A DNA stretch of 62,813 bases from Streptomyces sp. NBS 14/10 (GTDB lineage: Bacteria; Actinomycetota; Actinomycetes; Streptomycetales; Streptomycetaceae): assembly GCF_002224125.1 (NCBI RefSeq), contig NZ_NCSM01000008.1:1-62813 (forward strand), given 5' to 3'. Within the stretch, counting starts at the first letter, position 1. Each line of letters begins with the position of its first letter. This document shows positions 26,358 through 36,771 of the stretch, piece by piece. The position numbers and the translations under genes were made by a program. Under the pieces are notes generated by a model that was not told the DNA's origin, searched no databases, and saw nothing but the letters and a program-made list of their open reading frames with translations.

Positions 26358-27740
26358 TCACGACTTCCACCAGGCAAGGAAAGAGCTCCACACGCTGCCC
26401 TTTTGTGCCTTGCCCTGGGGGCGTGTCTGCGGTACGGCCGCGGGGGTGACCGCGGGGCCGGTCGGCTGTGCGGTGGGGGCCATCATCGAGGCCTGCTGGG
26501 CGCGGACCGGGGCGAAGCGGGCCGGAAGCGAGGTCAGGGCCCGGTGGAAGGGGCCGGGCCGCCACTGCAGGCTCTCCATCGGCACGGCCAGTTCGACATC
26601 CGGCAGCTGGTTGAGCAGGTTCTCGATGGCCGATACCGCGATGAGCTGGGCAGGGTCCTTCGCCGGGCAGGCGTGCGGACCGGCGCTCCAGGCCAGGTGC
26701 GCGCGCTTGCTGAGGACCTGTCGCGACGAGGACAGCGCAGGGTCGGTGTTGGCGCCGGCGAAGCTGATCAGCACGAGATCGCCGGCCTTGAGCAGGTTGC
26801 CGCCGAGCTCGACGTCGCACACCGGGTAGTGCGGGGCGTAATTGGCCATCGGCGGGCTGTTCCACAGCACATCGTCGATGACGTCCTCGACCAGGAGCCC
26901 GCCGGCCTGTGAACCGCCGGCGTGCTTCTCGTCGCACAGCAGCAGAAACAGACCGTTGGCGATCAGGTTCCGCTGCGGTTCGGTACCGGCGCTGATCAGC
27001 ATGACCAGCTGATGGATCATCTCTTCATCGGTCAGCTTGGCCGGGTGGGCCATCAGCCGCGAGGTGACGTCGTCGCCCGGCTGCCGCCGCTTGAGGGCGA
27101 CAAGCTCGATCAGCGCCTGGGTCAGCTCCTGGTTCGCCTTCTCGGCGTCCATGCTGGCGTCGAAGATGCCGGAGGTGCCGGAGACCAGCCGGTCACCGAT
27201 GGACGGCGAGCAGCCGAAGAGCTCGTTGAACACCAGCAGCGGCAGCATCTTGGCGTAGTCGCTCAGCAGATCGGCCTCGCCCAGGGCGCTGAACTGGCTG
27301 ATCAGGTACGACGAGACGCGCTCGACCTGGCGGCTGAGCCAGTGGGCGTCCACGCCGGCGAGGCTGTCCGTCACCGCCTGGCGCAGCCGCATGTGCTCCG
27401 CGCCATCGGTGAACAGGGCGTTCGGCCGGTAGGCCAGCATGGGCAGCACCGGGTTGTTCGGTGCCACCTTGCCCTCGTTCAGATCGCGCCAGCGGCGTGA
27501 GTCCTTGCGGAAGGTGTCCGGGTTCTGCAGCAGCTGGAGAGCCGCCGAGTAGTCCGTGACGAGGGTGGCGTCCACGCCGGGGGCCAGCTCGACCGGCGCG
27601 GTCGGGCCGTAGTGGCGCATGTGGCTGTAGAACGCCTGGGGATCGGCCGCGAACTCCGGTCCGTACATGGGTATCCGCCGACCACTGTTGTGGGCGGGGC
27701 AGCCGGGTGGAGGTTCGGTGAAGGCCGACTGGTTGTTCAT
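26358..27740 (-). CDS. CYP157-like cytochrome P450 lacking EXXR (CvnE-type)
   Basis: A 460-residue P450-fold protein. The haem loop is WSAGPHACP (Cys358) and the I-helix ISAGTEPQ is near normal, but the K-helix ExxR is D290-V-L-W293 (DDVLWNSPP; DNA 26862-26873). This substitution is known for CYP157 members. The N-terminal FTEPPPGCPAH matches the paralogue at 2902. The last 50 residues are a Pro/Gln/Thr-rich linker ending SVWSSFLAWWKS, like that paralogue's tail. The ATG at 27740 follows AGGAG by six bases and lies eight bases after the GTPase stop, so it is in the conservon operon. Confidence 0.88.
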   Translation of the reverse strand: MNNQSAFTEPPPGCPAHNSGRRIPMYGPEFAADPQAFYSHMRHYGPTAPVELAPGVDATLVTDYSAALQLLQNPDTFRKDSRRWRDLNEGKVAPNNPVLPMLAYRPNALFTDGAEHMRLRQAVTDSLAGVDAHWLSRQVERVSSYLISQFSALGEADLLSDYAKMLPLLVFNELFGCSPSIGDRLVSGTSGIFDASMDAEKANQELTQALIELVALKRRQPGDDVTSRLMAHPAKLTDEEMIHQLVMLISAGTEPQRNLIANGLFLLLCDEKHAGGSQAGGLLVEDVIDDVLWNSPPMANYAPHYPVCDVELGGNLLKAGDLVLISFAGANTDPALSSSRQVLSKRAHLAWSAGPHACPAKDPAQLIAVSAIENLLNQLPDVELAVPMESLQWRPGPFHRALTSLPARFAPVRAQQASMMAPTAQPTGPAVTPAAVPQTRPQGKAQKGSVWSSFLAWWKS

Positions 27741-27748
27741 GCTTGCTC

Positions 27749-28339
27749 CTAGCGGGCACGATCCTGCAGATAACGCACCAGCGTGATCAGCGCGTTGGCC
27801 GATGACTTCTCATCGCGCGCGTCACAGGTGACGACGGGGGTCTCCGGAAGCAGATCGAGAGCCTCACGCAGCTCATCGTCGGAGCGGGCCGGTGTGCCGT
27901 CGAAGTGGTTGACGGATATCGCGTAGGGGAGTCCGTACTGCTCGACCAGGTCGATGACGTCGAAGGACTCCTTGAGGCGCTCGGGGTCGACCAGCACCAG
28001 CGCCCCGAGGGCGCCGCGGGTCATGTCCTCCCAGACCTGCACAAAGCGCTGCTGTCCGGGAGTGCCGAACAGATACAGGACAAGCCGGTCGCTGAGGGTG
28101 AGCCGGCCGAAGTCCATGGCCACGGTGGTCGTGGTCTTGCCCTGGACGCCGCGCAGGTCGTCGATATGAGCCGCCGCCTGCGTCATGGTTTCCTCGGTAC
28201 GCAGCGGGGGAATCTCCGACATGGTGCCGATGAAGGTCGTCTTGCCCACCGCGAAATGCCCCACCACCAGGATCTTGGCAGCTATCTGCACATTGTTGCG
28301 CAGATAGACGTCCTCATCCGAAGCGGGCCTGGAGACCAT
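27749..28339 (-). CDS. cvnD: Conservon GTP-binding protein CvnD
   Basis: A 196-residue small GTPase of the Cvn/MglA-like group. The P-loop is GHFAVGKTT (about 27-35), switch elements are seen around TTTTVAMDFGR, G3 is FGTPGQQRF (about 88-96) and a specificity element is NHFDG. It works with CvnA, CvnB and CvnC in a membrane-proximal signalling complex likened to a GPCR system. Its start overlaps the end of cvnC by 26 bases, the usual conservon arrangement. Confidence 0.93.
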   Translation of the reverse strand: MVSRPASDEDVYLRNNVQIAAKILVVGHFAVGKTTFIGTMSEIPPLRTEETMTQAAAHIDDLRGVQGKTTTTVAMDFGRLTLSDRLVLYLFGTPGQQRFVQVWEDMTRGALGALVLVDPERLKESFDVIDLVEQYGLPYAISVNHFDGTPARSDDELREALDLLPETPVVTCDARDEKSSANALITLVRYLQDRAR

Positions 28340-28685
28340 CGAGCACCTCCTGAAGGACCGATACGTCGACGAGTTGGGCGGGGGGTGCCGGGGCGCGCGT
28401 GACGAGATAGCCGTCCGAGGAGAGATCGGACAGCAGAACCTTCACGATGCCGATGGGAAGTCCCAGGTGTCCCGCGATTTCGGCGACCGAGAGATAGCCG
28501 CCGCCGCACAGGTCCAACAGGCGGAGCTTCTCCGGGTCGTAATGGCTCGGCGGCCGTCTTTCGGAGGCGGTGACCAGCGTGATCAGATTGAACTGGTCGT
28601 TCTCCGGCAAACCGCGACCGTTGGTGATGACGTACGGTCGCACTAAGGGCGCGGCCTCTGGCTCTTGCTCACCCGGTGTAATCAT
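28314..28685 (-). CDS. cvnC: Conservon protein CvnC (DUF742), TTA-containing
   Basis: A 123-residue DUF742 protein with the family core LVRPYVITNGR and a winged-helix-like region ending IVKVLLSDLSSDGYL. Codon 14 (28644-28646 on the minus strand) is TTA for leucine, within APLVRP. TTA needs the bldA tRNA, so synthesis of CvnC, and through coupling CvnD, should depend on bldA. The ATG overlaps the cvnB stop as ATGA. Confidence 0.92.
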   Translation of the reverse strand: MITPGEQEPEAAPLVRPYVITNGRGLPENDQFNLITLVTASERRPPSHYDPEKLRLLDLCGGGYLSVAEIAGHLGLPIGIVKVLLSDLSSDGYLVTRAPAPPAQLVDVSVLQEVLDGLQARFG

Positions 28686-29083
28686 GCCTGAATACTTGTG
28701 TTCTCTCGAGGCGGAGTGCTGAGGGCCTTCCCGAGTTGGCCGACGAGCTGCTGCATCCGGAAGGTGATGTCCGCCATGTCGACATCGGGGGCGGACGAGA
28801 CGGCCAGATAGGCGCCTTCTCCGGCGGAGATCAGAAAGACCCAGCCACCGTCGAACTCCACCAGCGTCTGACGCCAGCTCATCCGGGGATCGCCACAGAA
28901 GCTGGACATCGTGCGGCTCAACGACTGGATGCCACTCATCGCCGCGGCGATCGAGTCGGCCTCGTCCTTCTGGACGTCTTTGGAACGGGCCATCAGCAGA
29001 CCGTCGGCGGAGACCAGGAGCGCATGGCGCGCGCCTGGTACCTCCAGGGCGCTGTCAAGCATCCATGACAGATCGTTGTTCAC
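28682..29083 (-). CDS. cvnB: Conservon protein CvnB (roadblock/LC7)
   Basis: A 133-residue roadblock/LC7-fold protein with family motifs: LDSALEVPGARHALLVSADGL at the start, then ADSIAAAMSGIQSLS and LVEFDGGWVFLISAGEGAYLAV. MglB-like proteins of this fold regulate small GTPases, and CvnB is thought to act on CvnD. The GTG start overlaps the cvnA stop (GTGA, 29080-29083). Confidence 0.93.
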   Translation of the reverse strand: MNNDLSWMLDSALEVPGARHALLVSADGLLMARSKDVQKDEADSIAAAMSGIQSLSRTMSSFCGDPRMSWRQTLVEFDGGWVFLISAGEGAYLAVSSAPDVDMADITFRMQQLVGQLGKALSTPPRENTSIQA

Positions 29084-30201
29084 GAAAGATCGTGCCCTTC
29101 CCTGCTCGGGTTTGCGGAGCGGCCGGACTGAGTGCCGCGCTGGAAGGCGCCCATGATCGAGGCGGTTTCCTCGCTCGACCGGGCCTGGGCGGGCGTGAAG
29201 TCCGCTTTGGGCACGATGGAGATCGAGCCCTTGCGCCGGCGTTTGGGCAGTCCCCCGGGGGTGGAGGGGTCGGCGGGAGTCTCCTCGTCGCGGCCGCGGG
29301 CGGCGGGCTGGGCGGCCGCCGGCGGCTCCTCCGGCTCGGGCATGTTGGTCAGAAGGTCCTCGGGCAGAAGTACCACCGCTCGCACACCACCGTAGGGAGA
29401 GGCCGAATCCACGGAGACAGTGAAGCCATATCGGGCGGCGAGCACACCGATGACCGCGAAACCGAACTGCGGGGGGTTTCCCAGGCCCGTGACGCCCGAC
29501 GCGCGCTTGGAAGACAGGAGCTCATCGGCCCTGTTCTTCTCTTCCTCGTTCATACCGACACCGGCGTCGTCGATGATGATGCAGACGCCCTTGGGCACGG
29601 TGCGGATGGTGATGTCGATCGGGGAGTCGGGCGCCGAGTAGCTGGTCGCGTTGTCCAGCAGTTCGGCCAGCGCCAGCGCGACCGGTTCGACGGCGCGGCT
29701 GACCACCGCGAAGTTGGACTGGGAGCGGATCTCGACGCGGGTGTAGTGACGGATACGGCCCTTGGCGCTGCGGACCACGTCGTACACCGAGGCGACGGTG
29801 CGCTGACGGCCGAGCCAGCCGTCGCAGAGCACCGCGATGGACTGGGCACGCCGACCGAACTGCGAGTTCATGTGGTCGATCTCGAGGAGGTCCTGGAGCA
29901 TGTGGTGCTCGCCGTACCTCTCCTGAGTCTTGGAGATCGCCAGCTGCTGCTCGTTGGCGAGACCCTGGAGCGTGCGCATCGCGGACTTCAGCGCGCTCTT
30001 GGTGGCCTCTTCCGCGCGGGTATGGGCTTCCTCTACCGAGGCTGAATAATTGCTCTCAAGCTCGGTATAGCGATTCTGGAGCTCGGTCTTCTCGTTGACG
30101 AGCTGTGTACGCGCCTTTCTCCCGCGAAATATGGCGGTTGCGGCGAGAGGGGTACCAACGATCAGAGCCCAGAGCGCTGGATCCTGTATGTATTGCGTCA
30201 T
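29080..30201 (-). CDS. cvnA: Conservon sensor protein CvnA (histidine-kinase-like ATPase)
   Basis: A 373-residue protein, first gene of the conservon. One N-terminal membrane segment (about 8-24) is followed by a coiled coil (30-110), a DHp-like helix with the conservon DH motif (EIDHMNSQFGRRAQ) but no phospho-acceptor H-box of ordinary kinases, and an HATPase domain: N box LAELLDNATSYS, G1 DDAGVGM and G2 GFAVIGVLAARYG. The C-terminus is a disordered, basic/Pro-rich tail. It is shorter than many CvnA proteins because there is no extracytoplasmic sensor domain. Confidence 0.92.
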   Translation of the reverse strand: MTQYIQDPALWALIVGTPLAATAIFRGRKARTQLVNEKTELQNRYTELESNYSASVEEAHTRAEEATKSALKSAMRTLQGLANEQQLAISKTQERYGEHHMLQDLLEIDHMNSQFGRRAQSIAVLCDGWLGRQRTVASVYDVVRSAKGRIRHYTRVEIRSQSNFAVVSRAVEPVALALAELLDNATSYSAPDSPIDITIRTVPKGVCIIIDDAGVGMNEEEKNRADELLSSKRASGVTGLGNPPQFGFAVIGVLAARYGFTVSVDSASPYGGVRAVVLLPEDLLTNMPEPEEPPAAAQPAARGRDEETPADPSTPGGLPKRRRKGSISIVPKADFTPAQARSSEETASIMGAFQRGTQSGRSANPSREGHDLS

Positions 30202-30788
30202 GAGACTCTCTTTAAGCGACTAGACCGCCAGGGACTGAAAGGGTTTCGCACGGTGCGTTCCGAATTCGTGGGCGGGACGGCGGCGAGTCAGTGTCCGGAC
30301 GGCGCCCGCTCGGCTCGAGGACAGCGCGCACGTCTCCACGGCGCCAGTGCGGGGGCGTCGGTCTGCCGGATCGGCTCCACATGCCCGACTGGCGGCATAA
30401 TGCTCCTCAGAGTGATGACCCTTTTCGGCTTTTTGCCGGATCGCCGCGTGTCTACGCGCCCATGGCTCGCCTGGCAAGCGCGGTGATCGTATCACCAGGG
30501 TCAGGGGCCGATGTGCATGTGCCTCCGGCCCATTCGCGTACCTGACGCCGATTCAGCCATCTGCCCTTCGCCGTGTGTTCACGGAGGCGGCCGGGGTGCG
30601 GCAGGACATCGCGTGGCCGGGCGGGCCGAGGGCGCCGTCGGGGGTGCGGTGGCGGTCTGATATCGGCCAATCACGCTGTGCTGGAGCGGCCCGATCGGGC
30701 ATTCGCACACGCATCGGATAAACGCCCGGTGTTTATGCCCTTTTTCTATGGAATCAGGGATTCCGGGGCTTTGCCGTATTGTCGGGGG
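30202..30788. promoter_or_regulatory. Divergent intergenic region between the conservon and a P450 gene
   Basis: About 590 bases without a convincing gene; short frames here lack ribosome sites and the usual codon bias. It must hold the leftward cvnA promoter and the rightward P450 promoter. A small cggc-TTTTT-gccg hairpin lies near 30427-30442. No operator was recognised. Confidence 0.45.
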
Positions 30789-32081
30789 ATGTCAGACCGG
30801 CACCACCCCGCCTGCTCCCCGGCCCTTTTCAGCTGGGAGTTCGCCACCGATCCGTATCCCGCGTACGCCTGGCTCCGGGAACACGCCCCCGTCCATCGGA
30901 CCACTCTGCCCAGCGGAGTCGATGCGTGGTTGGTGACCCGCTACGCCGACGCTCGGGCCACGCTCGCCGATCCCCGGTTGTCGAAGAATCCGATTCATCA
31001 CAGCGAGGCCGCGCACGCCAAGGGCAAGGTGGGCATTCCGGGCGAACGCAGTGCGGATCTCATGACGCATCTGCTCAATATCGACCCACCCGACCACACC
31101 CGGCTGCGGCGGCTGGTGTCCAAGGCGTTCACCCCCCGCCGGGTGGCGGCCTTCGCCCCGCGGGTGCAGGAGTTGACCGACGGCCTCATCGACACGTTCC
31201 AGATGAGAGGGGACCGGATAAGAGGGGAGGCGGATCTGATCCATGAGTTCGCCTTCCCGCTGCCCATCTACGCCATCTGCGATCTGCTGGGCGTCCCCCG
31301 CGAGGACCAGGACGACTTCCGGGACTGGGCCGGGATGATGATCCGGCACGGCGGCGGACCGCGCGGCGGAGTGGCCCGGGCGGTGAAGCGGATCCGCGCC
31401 TATCTCGCCGATCTCATCCACCGCAAGCGGGCGTCGCTGCGCGAGAATGCCGAGGGTAAGGCCGCGGGGAAGGCCGACGACCTGATCTCCGGGCTGATCC
31501 GGGCCAGCGACCACGGTGAGCATCTGACCGAGAACGAGGCCGCGGCCATGTGCTTTGTGCTTCTGTTCGCGGGTTTTGAGACGACCGTGAATTTGATCGG
31601 CAATGGCACCTATGCGCTGCTGCGCGACCCCGTCCAATGCGACCGGCTGCGGCGGGCCGCCCGGGAAGGGGACGAGGGGCTGCTGACGACCGGCGTCGAG
31701 GAACTGCTCCGCTTTGACGGGCCGGTGGAGATCGCGACCTGGCGGTTCGCCACCGAACCCGTGGAGATCGGCGGGCAGCGGATCGCCGCGGGCGAACCGG
31801 TGCTGGTGGTGCTCGCCGCCGCCGACCGCGATCCCGAGCGCTTCGGCTCACCCGATGTGCTCGATCTCTCCCGCGCCGACAACCAGCACCTCGGATACGG
31901 CCATGGCATCCACTACTGCCTGGGCGCGCCCCTGGCCCGGCTGGAGGCCCAGACCGCCATCGGCACCCTGCTGCGGCGCCTGCCCGATCTGCGGCTCGCG
32001 GTGGAGCCGGAAGAGATCCGCCGGCGCGGCGGTCTGATCATGCGCGGGCTGCGGGAACTGCCCGTGACCTGGGGCGAGTGA
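30789..32081 (+). CDS. Cytochrome P450, CYP107-like
   Basis: A 430-residue P450 with all hallmark motifs: I-helix LLFAGFETTVN, K-helix VEELLRFDGP (ExxR), PERF region (DRDPERFGSPDVLDLSR) and haem loop LGYGHGIHYCLGAPLARLE. This pattern is typical of CYP107-type Streptomyces enzymes that hydroxylate macrolides, steroids or terpenes; no biosynthetic genes are adjacent to indicate a substrate. The ATG at 30789 starts MSDRHHPACSPALFSWEFATDPYPAY, matching the family N-terminus; only TCGGGGG precedes it. The last codons (WGE, stop) are shared with the dispersed repeat that follows. Confidence 0.88.
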   Translation: MSDRHHPACSPALFSWEFATDPYPAYAWLREHAPVHRTTLPSGVDAWLVTRYADARATLADPRLSKNPIHHSEAAHAKGKVGIPGERSADLMTHLLNIDPPDHTRLRRLVSKAFTPRRVAAFAPRVQELTDGLIDTFQMRGDRIRGEADLIHEFAFPLPIYAICDLLGVPREDQDDFRDWAGMMIRHGGGPRGGVARAVKRIRAYLADLIHRKRASLRENAEGKAAGKADDLISGLIRASDHGEHLTENEAAAMCFVLLFAGFETTVNLIGNGTYALLRDPVQCDRLRRAAREGDEGLLTTGVEELLRFDGPVEIATWRFATEPVEIGGQRIAAGEPVLVVLAAADRDPERFGSPDVLDLSRADNQHLGYGHGIHYCLGAPLARLEAQTAIGTLLRRLPDLRLAVEPEEIRRRGGLIMRGLRELPVTWGE

Positions 32082-32236
32082 GCCGAAGGGGCGCGGACGC
32101 CCGCGCCGGAGGCGCTGATGTCACCGTGAAAGGGAGAGCGCGCGCAGGCCGCGAGGCTGCAATCGATATGCGGCTCCGCCGCGTGGGCGGGCGAGCACGG
32201 TCGACCGTCGGCAGGGGCTGTAGCGCCCCGGAGGTG
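32073..32236 (+). repeat. Dispersed repeat, copy 1
   Basis: About 160 bases matching, in reverse complement, 53365-53575. Shared landmarks are ggcgagtgagccg, a stretch rich in gcgccggaggcgctgatgtc, gaaagggagagcgcgcgcag, gcggctccgccgcgtgg and ggtcgaccgtcg followed by caggggctgtagcgccccc/cgg. It begins inside the last codons of the P450 gene. It does not look coding and resembles the interspersed intergenic repeats common in Streptomyces. Confidence 0.75.
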
Positions 32237-32432
32237 AACCGAGCCAGAAACCAGTCCGATTAATTAGTGCGACGCCCCGTCCGCGGGTGGGCAACGTCCT
32301 TGGCGCCTGGCATATGTGACATAACGTCAACGGCGTGATCACTGCGTGACCTGGGATACATCTGCTTGTGATGATCAGATGGCGTCGCTATGTTCAACCG
32401 ACGACTCAGCCGCCACACGAGAGGCAGAACGC

Positions 32433-33470
32433 ATGCGCTCCGGGAACGGTCGACACCGCCGCCCCCGCCAGGCTCCGGCAATCGTGGTCGCAGCGGGGGT
32501 GACGGGTGCGAGCATCGCCATGCCGCTCTTCGGCGCCGTCGGCGCCCAGGCCGCGGACACCACCCAGACCTGGGACCGCGTCGCCGAATGCGAGAGCGGC
32601 GGGATGTGGAGTGCCAACGGAGGCAATGGCTTCTATGGCGGTCTGCAGATCACGTTGGACATGTGGAGGAAGTACGGCGGCCAGCAGTACGCCCCGCGCC
32701 CCGACCTCGCCAGCCGCTCCCAGCAGATAGCCATCGCCCAGGCGATCCTCGCCGACCGCGGCCCGGACGCCTGGCCGAGCTGTGCGCTGGACGCCGGGCT
32801 CGCCGGCCTCGCCGACGCGCTGGATGTGAACCCCGGCGGGAAGGGGACGCCCGAAGCCAAGGAGTTGGGGGAGCCCACGGGGATCGGCGACTCCGATACG
32901 GACGAGGCGTCCGACAACTCCAGTCGGGGCGATCGGTCGGACAGCTCCGACAGTTCCGGCAGTTCCGAAGATTCCGATACGTCCGACAAGACAGGTAAGT
33001 CGGATCCCTCCGCGACCCCCGACGGCAAGTCCGGTGAAAAGGGTGGGAAGTCAGGCGATTCCGGCGAAGCGTCCCGCGACGAGGGCGACTCCGCGTCCGG
33101 CAAGGGCGACGAGCGCTCCGACCGCGACGCGAAGGGCGAGGACTCCGCCACCTCCCCCACCGGCCGCCACCGCGGCACGCCCGACGCCCGCGAGCAGGAC
33201 TCCGCGGGCACGGCGGACGACGACGCCCGGGCCTCGGGCCGCCATGCCTCGCGCGATGACGCGGAGCGCACCGAGATCCCCGTTCAGCCCCTCGGCCGCG
33301 AGGACTACACCGTGCGCGGCGGTGACAACTTGTCAGACATCGCGGACGACCGGGACGACCAAAAGGCTGACGGAGGGTGGCCCGAGCTCTTCGAGGCCGG
33401 CGAACCGCTCATCGGAATCGACCCGGACCTTATCCATCCTGGTCAGCGCCTCGATCTCGGCGCCAGATAG
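32433..33470 (+). CDS. rpfC: Resuscitation-promoting factor-like protein (Rpf domain plus LysM)
   Basis: A 345-residue secreted muralytic protein. A signal peptide (about 1-42, AQA cleavage) precedes an Rpf/transglycosylase-like domain (about 45-120: [27 protein letters not shown] with the catalytic Glu in AECESGG). A 140-residue acidic Ser/Asp/Gly/Lys-rich disordered linker and a C-terminal LysM-like motif (YTVRGGDNLSDIA to GQRLDLGAR) follow. It should cleave or bind peptidoglycan during spore germination. The ATG at 32433 follows GAGAGG by seven bases. The symbol follows the S. coelicolor gene pair beside eno, from memory. Confidence 0.85.
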   Translation: MRSGNGRHRRPRQAPAIVVAAGVTGASIAMPLFGAVGAQAADTTQTWDRVAECESGGMWSANGGNGFYGGLQITLDMWRKYGGQQYAPRPDLASRSQQIAIAQAILADRGPDAWPSCALDAGLAGLADALDVNPGGKGTPEAKELGEPTGIGDSDTDEASDNSSRGDRSDSSDSSGSSEDSDTSDKTGKSDPSATPDGKSGEKGGKSGDSGEASRDEGDSASGKGDERSDRDAKGEDSATSPTGRHRGTPDAREQDSAGTADDDARASGRHASRDDAERTEIPVQPLGREDYTVRGGDNLSDIADDRDDQKADGGWPELFEAGEPLIGIDPDLIHPGQRLDLGAR

Positions 33471-33696
33471 CGGCAGTTCGGGATGAATTGCCCGATCTGG
33501 CGGTGGTGAGACATACATCTCGTCACATCGCCCGGCGTGCGTAGCCTGTCCGATCTTTCCGCACCCGGCCTCACCTGCGTAGATGTGGGACGGCTGGGTG
33601 CGGAAACGGCCTCATCCGCTCGGATGTCAGTGTTTGAACCTCATCGGAAGGTGTGTTTAACGTCGTTCCGCTCGCCACCGCGGGCACCGTCGATCG
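33471..33696 (+). promoter_or_regulatory. rpfA upstream region
   Basis: About 225 bases between the first Rpf gene and the riboswitch, holding the rpfA promoter. A TAGCCT -10-like hexamer is at 33541-33546. No gene is visible. Confidence 0.35.
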
Positions 33697-33892
33697 TCAC
33701 GCCGAGTCCTGCCGGCGGTCGGGGGGAAACCGACGCTTATGCGCCGAAGGCAGGAGCGGGGGAACCAAGGTAGGCGCCGTAGCGGCCCGGAGACGGGCCC
33801 GTTCGGCTCGGGGTGAAGCCAGGGTGCGGCAAGCCGCATCCGGGCCGGGCAACTCACAGTCCGAACCCGACAGCTCACCTCGTAGGCGTCGG
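33697..33892 (+). ncRNA. c-di-AMP (ydaO/yuaA) riboswitch controlling rpfA
   Basis: The leader has the conserved ydaO blocks in order: acgccgagtcctgcc, ggggggaaaccgacgc, gcaggagcgggggaacc, ggggtgaagcc, gccgcatccgggc and ccgaacccgacagctcacct, closing with cgtaggcgt. The terminal acgcc (33699-33703) pairs with ggcgt (33885-33889) to form P1. This class is an OFF switch: when c-di-AMP is high, rpfA expression falls. It ends about 12 bases before the rpfA ATG, so it could act on transcription or on ribosome access. Confidence 0.92.
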
Positions 33893-33895
33893 TGA

Positions 33896-36098
<2,203 letters not shown>

Positions 36099-36119
36099 GC
36101 TCCGCCGAGCCTGACGCAC

Positions 36120-36154
36120 GTCCCCGGCCACGGTCCCGTACCGTGGCCGGGGAC
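36120..36154 (+). terminator. Strong hairpin after eno
   Basis: A perfect 14-bp stem (36120-36133 with 36141-36154, seven-base loop). It lies 36 bases before the next start and probably limits read-through into the FtsB-like gene. Confidence 0.75.
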
Positions 36155-36189
36155 GGCTTACGTAGCGAAGTCACGACCGGGGAGGCGAC

Positions 36190-36711
36190 GTGCCGGCGGA
36201 TCGGGATCGGTTCTCCACCGCGACCAGGCTCAGGGCGCTCGGCGAGCACGCCGCCGCCCGCGTCTACCGCGCCCGCATCCGACGCCGCCGCAGCCGGCTC
36301 ACCGGCCGGGCCGCGCTGCTCGCGCTGGTCGTGTGCTCGCTCGTGGTGGCCCTCGCGTACCCGATGCGGCAGTACATCTCGCAGCGCTCGGACATCTCCG
36401 ACCAGCGGCGCCAGGCCCAGAAGGAGCGCGAGGACGTCAAGCGGCTGCGCGAGCAGAAGGCCAGGCTCCAGGACCCCGCGTACATCCAGCAGCAGGCCCG
36501 TGAGCGGCTGCACTTCACGCAGCCGGGGGAGACGGGCTACAGCGTGGTCGACGGCAGCGGCCGGACCGAGCGCTCCGCCGACCAGGGCGCGGCCGACCGC
36601 CCGTGGTACAGCAACATGTGGCGGTCCGTAGATAGCGCTGATAAGGCTGACAGTGCTGACGCGGCGGACGCCGCTGACAAGGCCGATACCGCGGGCCGCG
36701 TGAAGCGCTGA
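36190..36711 (+). CDS. FtsB/DivIC-like septum formation initiator
   Basis: A 173-residue bitopic membrane protein: basic N-terminus, one transmembrane helix (about 41-60), then a coiled coil (QRSDISDQRRQAQKEREDVKR, about 63-95) and the FtsB motif LQDPAYIQQQARERLHFTQPGET. FtsB/DivIC forms a subcomplex with FtsL and FtsQ at the divisome. The C-terminus is a DSADKADSADAADAADK repeat. The GTG at 36190 follows GGGGAGGCGAC. The eno-ftsB-DUF501-ppx order is standard for actinobacteria. Confidence 0.9.
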   Translation: MPADRDRFSTATRLRALGEHAAARVYRARIRRRRSRLTGRAALLALVVCSLVVALAYPMRQYISQRSDISDQRRQAQKEREDVKRLREQKARLQDPAYIQQQARERLHFTQPGETGYSVVDGSGRTERSADQGAADRPWYSNMWRSVDSADKADSADAADAADKADTAGRVKR

Positions 36712-36771
36712 CCGAAGAACCGGCCGCCGGAGGCGACCGGCCCCGAACCGATCGAAGAGAACTTCCGACCC

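Noticed and set aside
24172..32081. The three P450s and crotonase as a secondary-metabolite gene cluster
   Set aside because: No synthase, NRPS, terpene or tailoring core gene is present; two P450s and the crotonase belong to the conservon and the third stands alone.
32315..32330. TGTGACATAACGTCAA as a Crp (cAMP receptor) site before the first Rpf gene
   Set aside because: The right half is one base out of register with TGTGA-N6-TCACA, leaving too few matches to call; rpf control by Crp elsewhere makes it tempting but not supported here.
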